The notes under the pieces: generated by a model
Told to the model about the DNA's origin: nothing
Seen by the model: only the letters and a program-made list of their open reading frames with translations
Database searches by the model: none
DNA from: CADDYX01 sp045809925
GTDB lineage: Bacteria > Verrucomicrobiota > Verrucomicrobiia > Chthoniobacterales > UBA10450
Assembly (NCBI GenBank): GCA_045809925.1
Contig: JBJMWX010000072.1
Location: 1-28,709, forward strand
Direction of reading: 5' to 3'
DNA: 28,709 nucleotides
Shown here: piece after piece, positions 15,144 to 21,207 of the stretch
How positions within the stretch are numbered: the first letter of the stretch is position 1
How the letters are laid out: every line of letters starts with the position of its first letter
Position numbers and translations under genes: made by a program

Positions 15144-15419
15144 TCAACGATTCGACGACCGCTGTTTCGTCAACCCGGCTCCTTCCGCCTGATCGGCCGC
15201 CACGGCGCCCGCGACTTCTTCGACGTGTTCCTGGATCTTCTCGACTCGCGGATGCACCTCGCGGATCAGGTTGTGCTCGGCTTCACTGAGCTGCTCGATT
15301 CGCTGTGTCATTTCGTGCAGCTCCTTCAGCATTGCTTCCTGCCGCGACGAGAGCCGATGCATCCACCAGAAGCAGACCGCCCAGCAGACGGTGCCAATCC
15401 AGGTGAGAGCGAGTGCCAT
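15144..15419 (-). CDS. Small membrane-anchored coiled-coil protein of unknown function
   Basis: The protein has about 91 residues. It starts with one hydrophobic helix (MALALTWIGTVCWAVCFWW), then a basic junction (MHRLSSRQ) and a charged helix of about 45 residues rich in Glu and Leu with heptad-like spacing, likely a coiled coil. A short flexible tail follows. Three start codons stand in a row (GTG 15425, ATG 15422, ATG 15419). GGAG at 15425-15428 best serves the last, with five bases between. It lies a few bases after the yceI-like stop and is surely translated with it. I do not recognise a family. The topology suggests an inner-membrane anchor with a cytosolic or periplasmic helix that could recruit partners or oligomerise. 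Confidence 0.7.
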   Translation of the reverse strand: MALALTWIGTVCWAVCFWWMHRLSSRQEAMLKELHEMTQRIEQLSEAEHNLIREVHPRVEKIQEHVEEVAGAVAADQAEGAGLTKQRSSNR

Positions 15420-15431
15420 CATCACTCCGTC

Positions 15432-16013
15432 CTACTCACGCGCCGCCTCAATTTGAATCGCCGGCGTAACCTGCTGGCCGATGCCGGAAATGCTCTCTGC
15501 CGTTCCGCCGAACATCAGGTTGAAATCCTTCCGTCCGATCGGCTCGCTTGTCACCACCCAGCGGGTCCGACCCGGCAAGTCATCGCCCGCCACCGGCGTG
15601 ACCAGTTTGACATGCAACGTCAGTGGGCGCGTAACTCCCTTCAGGGTCACGTCGCCGGCAATATCGCCCGTGTCCATGCCGCTCCGCCGTACGCTACGGC
15701 TGCGAAAGGTAATCGTCGGAAATCGCGCCGCGTCGAAAAAATCTGCACTGAGCAGATGCGTATCGCGGCGGGGTATTTGCGTGTCAATGCTTGCCACCTG
15801 GATCGTCGCGGTGACTGAAGATCGCTCCGGATGCTCACGATCGACGACGATACTGCCATTGAATTTGTGAAACTCTCCGCGTGCCGTGCCGAGGAGGTGC
15901 GGGACACTGAAAGCGATTTTGGAATGCGCCGGATCAATCTTGTAGGTCTGACCCATCGCCGCGCGCAGACAGACAAAGAACAGAAGCGCAGCGGAACAAC
16001 GCCGAATTATCAT
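15432..16013 (-). CDS. YceI-like polyisoprenoid-binding periplasmic protein
   Basis: This 193-residue protein has a cleavable signal peptide (MIIRRCSAALLFFVCLRAAMG). The mature part reads as the YceI lipocalin-like barrel: YKIDPAHSKIAFSVPHLLG, then FNGSIVVD, IDTQIPRRDTHLLSADFFDAARFP, and the family-typical GDVTLKGVTRPLTL and GRKDFNLM segments. YceI proteins bind long isoprenoid lipids such as quinone precursors or carotenoids in the periplasm; some are tied to electron carriers or stress. The start ATG overlaps the recO stop as ATGA (16010-16013), an unusual partnership. Ligand is unknown. Confidence 0.92.
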   Translation of the reverse strand: MIIRRCSAALLFFVCLRAAMGQTYKIDPAHSKIAFSVPHLLGTARGEFHKFNGSIVVDREHPERSSVTATIQVASIDTQIPRRDTHLLSADFFDAARFPTITFRSRSVRRSGMDTGDIAGDVTLKGVTRPLTLHVKLVTPVAGDDLPGRTRWVVTSEPIGRKDFNLMFGGTAESISGIGQQVTPAIQIEAARE

Positions 16014-16567
16014 CTCATCTCCTTCTCTGTTGCGGCCAGTGCTTTCAAGAGCGGAGTGCGGGCACGCGGCAGGCGACCGAACAGATTTCCAAGCGCAAAG
16101 GCGGGGTTGTCCTTAGTCGAGACGCCGTGTACGCCCGTGATCCGGGCAAGCTCCGTCTCGAAATGACCGATCGCCCGCGCGCTCGGGTTATGTTGGTCGA
16201 GATAGCCGAAGGCCCGCTGCAAAAGCTCGAAGAGCTGTGGCTCGTGATGGTCGTTCTCCGTGCAGAGCTCGACCAGCTCGACAAAATATGACGCTGCCTG
16301 GGTGCGCTGGAAATTTGTCCGAATTCCGGCGAACGGGTGACGCAACTGCACTTCAGTGAGGGTGTGCAAATTCGATCTGCGACTGGGGGCGAGCGCGATT
16401 TCCGCCTCATAGAAGAGATCGAGCTTGCCGGCAAAGGGCGTTTTCGGGCGCCTCGCCCCGCGGGCCACCGTATCGACGCAGCCCAGCGACTCCGTGCACC
16501 ACGACACAATCAGGCTCGTGTCGCTGAGGTTCCGTTTGCGCAGGAGGATCGCGCGTGTGCTCTGCAT
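16010..16567 (-). CDS. recO: DNA repair protein RecO, short form
   Basis: RecO loads RecA onto SSB-covered single-strand DNA with RecR. The 185-residue protein starts MQSTRAILLRKRNLSDTSLIVSWCTESLG, the classic RecO OB-fold opening. A second conserved stretch is VARGARRPKTPFAGKLDLFYEAEI (about 34-57), with LTEVQLRHPFAGIR after it. The C-terminal half is helical (FVELVELC, LFELLQRAFGYLD, HFETELARITGV). It is shorter than the usual 230-250 residues and has no zinc-binding cysteine cluster. The frame is intact, so this looks like a natural short form. GAGAGG sits close before ATG 16567. It heads the minus-strand cluster and is divergent from the MFS gene. Confidence 0.88.
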   Translation of the reverse strand: MQSTRAILLRKRNLSDTSLIVSWCTESLGCVDTVARGARRPKTPFAGKLDLFYEAEIALAPSRRSNLHTLTEVQLRHPFAGIRTNFQRTQAASYFVELVELCTENDHHEPQLFELLQRAFGYLDQHNPSARAIGHFETELARITGVHGVSTKDNPAFALGNLFGRLPRARTPLLKALAATEKEMR

Positions 16568-16649
16568 CGCCTCTCAACCATCGCGCTATCCTGCACTGCG
16601 ACAAGCGAAGCACCTTGACCGGCCGCACACGCGCAGAACTGTCACACCG

Positions 16650-17936
16650 ATGGGCTCGATCGAAACCGCGCGTGTCCCGGGCGACTTGCAGGGTCAGCCG
16701 CGTCGCGTGCCTACGACCCGGATCACCTGGCGACACACCTTTCGCGCGCTGCGCCACCGCAATTATCGCCTGTTTTTCTACGGACAGCTCGTCTCGCTCA
16801 TCGGCACCTGGATGCAGCAAACCGCCATGAGCTGGCTCGTTTACGAAATCACCGGCTCGAAGTTTCTGCTCGGGGCAATCTCCGCCGTCGGCTCCGCGCC
16901 GATGATGATTTTCGCATTGTGGGGCGGCGCGCTCGCTGATCGATATCCGAAACGTTCGATTCTGATCGTGACACAGGTGGTCGAAATGTTCTTCGCGTTT
17001 GCACTGGCAGCCGCGGTTTGGTCCGGCCACGCCACCACTACGTTGATCATGTGGATCGCCGCGCTGAATGGAGTCGCTCTCGGGTTCGAAATGCCGGCGC
17101 GCCAGGCGTTCACGGTCGAAATGACAAGCCGCGAGGATTTGCTTAATGCGATCTCGCTCAACAGCTCAATCTTCAACGGCGCGCGGATTGTCGGCCCGGC
17201 GGTAGCTGGAGCGCTAATCGCGACGATTGGGACGGCAATGTGCTTTTGCCTCAATGGCGTCAGCTTCCTGGCCGTGATCGCCGGCTATTTCCTGATGGAT
17301 GTCCGGCACGCGCGCACCTCTGAGGAGGTCGAGGAAAGGCACTGGCTGAGCGGCATTCGCTACGCCGTCGGCCATCCCCGCGTCCGCACGATCTTGTCGC
17401 TCTTCGGCATCGTCGGAGTGTTCGGCTGGTCGTACGCGGTGCTCATGCCTGCCTACGCCCGCGACGTTCTGCATCTCGGGCCAAATGGCTACGGCGTGCT
17501 CATGTCGGCGAGCGGGATCGGCGCGCTCGTTGGCGGACTAAGCGTCGCGACCTTCGGCCATACGATCACCCCACGAAAAATGGCCTTTGCTGGCCTCTAC
17601 CTTTTCGCCGTATCTGTTATCGGCCTTGCCGCGACATCCAACTTCTATCTCGCCCTCGGTTGTCTCGTTGTGAGCGGCTTCGGAATGCTGCTCTTTTTCT
17701 CAACCTCTAACACCGTCCTGCAAACCATTGTCCCTGACGACATGCGCGGGCGCGTAATGGGTGTCTGGTCGCTGATCTTCGGCGCGATGATCCCGATCGG
17801 CAGTTTGGAAGCTGGCATCGTGGCGAAATGGTTCGGTACGCCGGCTGCGCTTATTCTTGGAGCAATCGTGTGTGCGCTTACCGCGCTGGTAACACGCATT
17901 ATTATTGCCCGGCGCGACGCGCCGGTGACAACCTGA
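16650..17936 (+). CDS. MFS transporter (EntS/MFS_3-like exporter)
   Basis: From ATG 16650 this encodes 428 residues; the frame extends upstream to 16425 but that part overlaps recO and looks non-coding. After about 35 cytosolic residues, about 12 helices follow, beginning at NYRLFFYGQLVSLIGTWMQQ, a start typical of the MFS_3 group that includes the enterobactin exporter EntS. Motif A reads GGALADRYPKRS (92-103), and a related loop in the second half follows the ISASGIGALVGG-type helix. PARQAF and the late DMRGRVMGVW segment are also typical. Members export small molecules or drugs by proton antiport. The DUF1330 gene follows after four bases. Substrate is unknown. Confidence 0.9.
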   Translation: MGSIETARVPGDLQGQPRRVPTTRITWRHTFRALRHRNYRLFFYGQLVSLIGTWMQQTAMSWLVYEITGSKFLLGAISAVGSAPMMIFALWGGALADRYPKRSILIVTQVVEMFFAFALAAAVWSGHATTTLIMWIAALNGVALGFEMPARQAFTVEMTSREDLLNAISLNSSIFNGARIVGPAVAGALIATIGTAMCFCLNGVSFLAVIAGYFLMDVRHARTSEEVEERHWLSGIRYAVGHPRVRTILSLFGIVGVFGWSYAVLMPAYARDVLHLGPNGYGVLMSASGIGALVGGLSVATFGHTITPRKMAFAGLYLFAVSVIGLAATSNFYLALGCLVVSGFGMLLFFSTSNTVLQTIVPDDMRGRVMGVWSLIFGAMIPIGSLEAGIVAKWFGTPAALILGAIVCALTALVTRIIIARRDAPVTT

Positions 17937-17940
17937 ACCC

Positions 17941-18228
17941 ATGTCCGCGTACATCATCGTCGAGATCGAAATCATCGACCCGGCCGGCTACGAGGAATAC
18001 AAGAAACTCGCCGGCGCCACGGTTGAGAAATACGGCGGCGAATACATCGTCCGCGGCGGCGATCCTGAGAACATGGAGGGCGACTGGCGACCGAAGCGGA
18101 TCGTGGTGCTGAAGTTTGCCGATCGTGACCGCGCGAAAGCCTGGCTCAACTCCGCTGAATACGCGGAACCTCGAAAGAGGCGACACGCGACCGCGACGTC
18201 GAGAATGATCGTGGTCGGCGGAACGTAG
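17941..18228 (+). CDS. DUF1330 family protein (dimeric alpha-beta barrel fold)
   Basis: The 95-residue cytosolic protein reads MSAYIIVEIEIIDPAGYEEYKK, then the conserved GGEYIVRGG and GDWRPKRIVVLKFADRDRAKAWLNSAEY, ending RRHATATSRMIVVGG. That is the DUF1330 pattern almost throughout. The family adopts a ferredoxin-like dimeric fold; its biochemical role is not settled. It starts four bases after the MFS stop without an SD, so translation is probably coupled. The stop TAG is followed at once by a large REP-like inverted repeat. Confidence 0.93.
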   Translation: MSAYIIVEIEIIDPAGYEEYKKLAGATVEKYGGEYIVRGGDPENMEGDWRPKRIVVLKFADRDRAKAWLNSAEYAEPRKRRHATATSRMIVVGGT

Positions 18229-18231
18229 GCC

Positions 18232-18309
18232 TGTAGCGGCCGCCGTCTCCGGCGGCAGGCCGATGTGTAGCCGTTCTAAGTTCGGCCGCCAGAGACGACG
18301 GCCGCTACA
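18232..18309. repeat. REP-like inverted pair, GTAG heads
   Basis: Two 24-nt arms (18232-18255 and 18286-18309) are inverted copies with two mismatches. Each begins TGTAGCGGCC. The left unit holds a perfect hairpin, GCCGCCG (18239-18245), loop TCTC, CGGCGGC (18250-18256). The whole forms a BIME-like structure between the convergent DUF1330 gene and lpd. There is no T-run. Confidence 0.7.
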
Positions 18310-18321
18310 ACGCAGGATGCG

Positions 18322-19713
18322 TCAACGGTTCCCGATGTGAATGGCGCGCTTATCAACCGCGAGCGCTGCCTCCTTGACCGCTTCGCTCAACGTCGGGTGC
18401 GCGTGGCAGGTGCGGCCTAGATCTTCCGAGCTGCCGCCGAACTCGATCACTGAAGTCGCCTCCGCAATCAACTCCGATGCGCCGTGCTGCAACACGTGCG
18501 CGCCGAGAATGCGGTCAGTTTCTGCGTCCGTGACGAATTTCACGACACCTTCGACATCCTCGTTGGCCAGCGCCCGACCGTTTGCGCGGAACGGAAACTT
18601 GCCCACACGAACGTTCTTCCCCTGCTCTTTCGCCTGGTCTTCGGTCAAACCGACACCGGCCAGTTCTGGATTCGTGTAAATGATGCCCGGAATCGCGTCG
18701 TAATTTACGTGACCCGATTTGCCGGCGATGTTTTCCACGCAGGCGATGCCTTCCTCTTCGGCCTTGTGCGCCAGCATCGGGCCCGCGATCACGTCGCCGA
18801 TTGCGTAGATGCCTTCCACGTTGGTGCGGAAATGCCGGTCGACTTTGATTCGTTTCCGTTCGTCGAACTCCACCCCGATCTTCTCCGCACCGACCCCTGC
18901 GGAAAATGGGCGGCGACCGACGGAGACGAGCATCTTGTCGGCCTCGAAAGTCAGCTCGTCGGCACCTTTGCTCGCCGTTGCTGTGACACGGCCACTCTCG
19001 ACTTTTACGGCCGTCATTTTGGTCTCGAGATGGAACTTAACGCCTTGTGCGGTCAGCGCTTTCTGCAACATGCCGGCCAGCTCGAGGTCGAAGCCAAGCG
19101 CAATTCGCGGCAGAAACTCGATCACGGTCACTTCGCTGCCGAGTCGGTTCCAAACCGAGCCGAGCTCAAGGCCAATCGCGCCGGCGCCGATCACGAGCAG
19201 CTTCTTCGGCACTTCAGAAAAGGTGAGCGCTTCGGTGCTGCTCACGATCGTGTCGCCGTTGAACTTCGCGAAAGGCAATTCCACCGGAACGCTGCCCGTG
19301 GCAATGATGATGTTCTTCGCCCCGATCTCCTGGTCACCGACACGCACCTTCCCCGGCTCCGCAATCGTGCCAAGGCCGTTCAAGCTCGTGATCTTGTTTA
19401 GCTTCATCAGCCCACGGACGCCGCCGGTGAGCGTCTTCACGACCTTGTCCTTGCGCTGCAACATGGTCGCGAGGTCGAGCGAAACATCGGCAATCTTGAT
19501 GCCATGCTTGGCCGCTTCCTTCTTCGCGAAAACGAAGTGATCGCTCGATGTGAGGAGCGCTTTGCTCGGAATGCACCCGATGTTAAGGCAGGTGCCGCCG
19601 AGCTCCTTGTCCTTCTCAACAATGGCAGTTTTGAGCCCTAACTGCGCGGCGCGAATTGCCGCGACATAACCGCCCGGTCCAGAGCCGATAACTACAACGT
19701 CAAATCGATCCAT
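18322..19713 (-). CDS. lpd: Dihydrolipoyl dehydrogenase (E3)
   Basis: Lpd reoxidises the dihydrolipoyl group of E2 and passes electrons through FAD to NAD+. The 463-residue protein has the N-terminal FAD motif GSGPGGYVAAIRAAQLG (10-26) and the redox disulfide GGTCLNIGCIPSK with C42 and C47. The second, NAD-binding Rossmann motif is VIGAGAIGLELGSVW (about 175-189). The FAD-contact segment is YAIGDV. The C-terminal catalytic His-Glu pair lies in CHAHPTLSEA (H439, E444). Length is standard. It is the third gene of sucA-sucB-lpd and is separated from sucB by a REP-like element. That may lower or stabilise its expression relative to the first two. E3 may also serve pyruvate dehydrogenase or glycine cleavage. 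Confidence 0.97.
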   Translation of the reverse strand: MDRFDVVVIGSGPGGYVAAIRAAQLGLKTAIVEKDKELGGTCLNIGCIPSKALLTSSDHFVFAKKEAAKHGIKIADVSLDLATMLQRKDKVVKTLTGGVRGLMKLNKITSLNGLGTIAEPGKVRVGDQEIGAKNIIIATGSVPVELPFAKFNGDTIVSSTEALTFSEVPKKLLVIGAGAIGLELGSVWNRLGSEVTVIEFLPRIALGFDLELAGMLQKALTAQGVKFHLETKMTAVKVESGRVTATASKGADELTFEADKMLVSVGRRPFSAGVGAEKIGVEFDERKRIKVDRHFRTNVEGIYAIGDVIAGPMLAHKAEEEGIACVENIAGKSGHVNYDAIPGIIYTNPELAGVGLTEDQAKEQGKNVRVGKFPFRANGRALANEDVEGVVKFVTDAETDRILGAHVLQHGASELIAEATSVIEFGGSSEDLGRTCHAHPTLSEAVKEAALAVDKRAIHIGNR

Positions 19714-19724
19714 AGTTTGTTAAT

Positions 19725-19785
19725 GTGGGAGCGGCCTTAGTGTCGCGAATTCCTCGTGCTCTCGGGGCGCTAAGGCCCCTCCCAC
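19725..19785. repeat. REP-like inverted pair, GTGG heads
   Basis: GTGGGAGCGGCCTTAG (19725-19740) and CTAAGGCCCCTCCCAC (19770-19785) are inverted copies over 16 bp with one mismatch. The element sits between sucB and lpd within one transcription unit. Its head and G-rich stem resemble Pseudomonas REP sequences of the GTGGGAGCGGG type. Confidence 0.65.
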
Positions 19786-19791
19786 TTTGCA

Positions 19792-21063
19792 TCAGAAATC
19801 GAGTGGTAATGTCTTGGGATTCTCGATCCCCTCCTTCACCTTGACGAGGAAGGTGACTGCTTCTCTGCCGTCGACGGCGCGGTGATCATAACTGAGCGCG
19901 AGGTACATCATTGGACGCGGCACAACTTTGCCTTCGATGACGAGGGCGCGATCCATGATTTTGTGCATGCCGAGGATGCCGCTCTGCGGCGGATTCAGAA
20001 TCGGGGTGCTCAGCATGGAGCCGTAAACACCGCCATTGGAAATTGTGAAGGTGCCGCCCTGGAGGTCTTCGATCTTGATCTTGCCTTCGCGGGCTTTGAC
20101 CGCGTACTCGGCAATCGCCCCCTCCAGCTCAGCGAAGGATTTCTTATCCGCATCCCGCACCACCGGGACGACGAGGCCACGCTCGGTCCCGACTGCCACG
20201 CCGATGTCGTAGAAGTTGTTCTGGATAAGATCGTCGCCTTCAATCCGTGAATTGATCGCGGGCACTGCTTTCAAAGCCTGCACGGTGGCTTTGATAAAAA
20301 ACGACATGAAGCCGAGCTTCAGCTTGTTCTTTTTCGTAAAGGCGTCCTGCGATTTTGCGCGCAAAGCCATCACTTCTGTCATGTCGCACTCGTTGAAAGT
20401 GGTAAGGATCGCAGCGGTGTGCTGCGCCATGACGAGTTGCGCCGCGATCTTGCGACGCAACGGTGACATTCTGCGGCGGGTAATCCGCCCTCCGTCGGCG
20501 GCGACCGGCTTCTCAGGTTCCGGTTCTTCTGTCGGGGAAGCAGTTTGCTTCGGAGAGACGCTGGCACTGTCTGCTGCAGGCCGACTCTGAGGCGCTTCGG
20601 CTTTATTCTTTGCCGCCGCAACTACATCCCCCTTGGTCAGCCGGCCCCCTTTTCCCGTTCCGCGAATTTGTGACGGATCCAGACCTTCTTCATCGACAAT
20701 GCGTCGCACCGCGGGCGAGAGCGCAGAGGAGGTTGCGGACTTCCCGTCGCCGGCCGCGACCTGCTGCCCTGAGACGTTCGGGTCGCGCTTCTCCTTTTCG
20801 TGAGTCGGTGTCGTTGCGCTTGGGCCGGCAGATTCGTCGATCGTGGCGACAATCTCGCCGATCTTGACCTCCGTCCCCTCCGCTACTCGCGTCTGCAAAA
20901 TGCCGGCCGCTTCCGCGCTGATCTCGGTCGATACCTTGTCGGTCTCGAGCGTCAGGAGCGTGTCACCTTTTTCAACGCGCTCGCCGTTTTTCTTGTGCCA
21001 GACAGAGACGACACCACTGGAAATCGATTCGCCGACGGCTGGAATTTTAACTTCGATGCTCAT
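19792..21063 (-). CDS. sucB: Dihydrolipoyllysine succinyltransferase (E2 of 2-oxoglutarate dehydrogenase)
   Basis: E2 moves the succinyl group from E1 to CoA and forms the core of the complex. The 423-residue protein has one lipoyl domain with the lipoylated lysine in ETDKVSTE (K43). An Ala/Pro/Glu-rich linker follows, then a peripheral-subunit-binding domain (about 112-150, SPAVRRIVDEEGLDPSQIRGTG). A second linker leads to the catalytic domain starting near RRRMSPLRRKIAAQL. The active site is SYDHRAVDGREAV with H394 and D398. ISNGGVYGS and the C-terminal PLDF are typical of SucB rather than AceF. It is preceded by sucA (gap about 138 bp with a REP-like pair) and followed by lpd. Identification is secure. 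Confidence 0.97.
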   Translation of the reverse strand: MSIEVKIPAVGESISSGVVSVWHKKNGERVEKGDTLLTLETDKVSTEISAEAAGILQTRVAEGTEVKIGEIVATIDESAGPSATTPTHEKEKRDPNVSGQQVAAGDGKSATSSALSPAVRRIVDEEGLDPSQIRGTGKGGRLTKGDVVAAAKNKAEAPQSRPAADSASVSPKQTASPTEEPEPEKPVAADGGRITRRRMSPLRRKIAAQLVMAQHTAAILTTFNECDMTEVMALRAKSQDAFTKKNKLKLGFMSFFIKATVQALKAVPAINSRIEGDDLIQNNFYDIGVAVGTERGLVVPVVRDADKKSFAELEGAIAEYAVKAREGKIKIEDLQGGTFTISNGGVYGSMLSTPILNPPQSGILGMHKIMDRALVIEGKVVPRPMMYLALSYDHRAVDGREAVTFLVKVKEGIENPKTLPLDF

Positions 21064-21117
21064 GCGCGCCTAACCACTATGCGCAAAGCAATTCGCACGT
21101 CGAATCGCGTCGAGCGG

Positions 21118-21207
21118 CTGTAGTCCGATGTGTCGCGCGGGGTCGCTGACCCCGCAAACAGATCCAAGGCAAACTGCCGCGGCGGGCTCAGCGACCCCGC
21201 TCTACAG
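21118..21207. repeat. REP-like inverted pair overlapping the sucA stop codon
   Basis: CTGTAG (21118-21123) and CTACAG (21202-21207) mark two opposed units. The inner cores 21137-21155 and 21182-21200 are inverted copies at 18 of 19 positions. Each folds by itself (GCGGGGTC, loop GCT, GACCCCGC in the left one). The GTAG of the minus-strand unit contains the TAG stop of sucA. Confidence 0.65.

Noticed and set aside
14547..15818. A 423-residue plus-strand open frame
   Set aside because: It runs antisense to pxpB, the small coiled-coil gene and the yceI-like gene, all of which have clear family or translational signals. Its composition (Arg, His, Cys) is that of a high-GC shadow frame.
16425..16649. 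An N-terminal extension of the MFS transporter
   Set aside because: It overlaps divergent recO and has no membrane or family features; ATG 16650 gives the normal MFS_3 N-terminus.
18232..18309. Rho-independent terminator between convergent genes
   Set aside because: The stem is strong but no T-run follows on either strand; a REP-like element explains it better.
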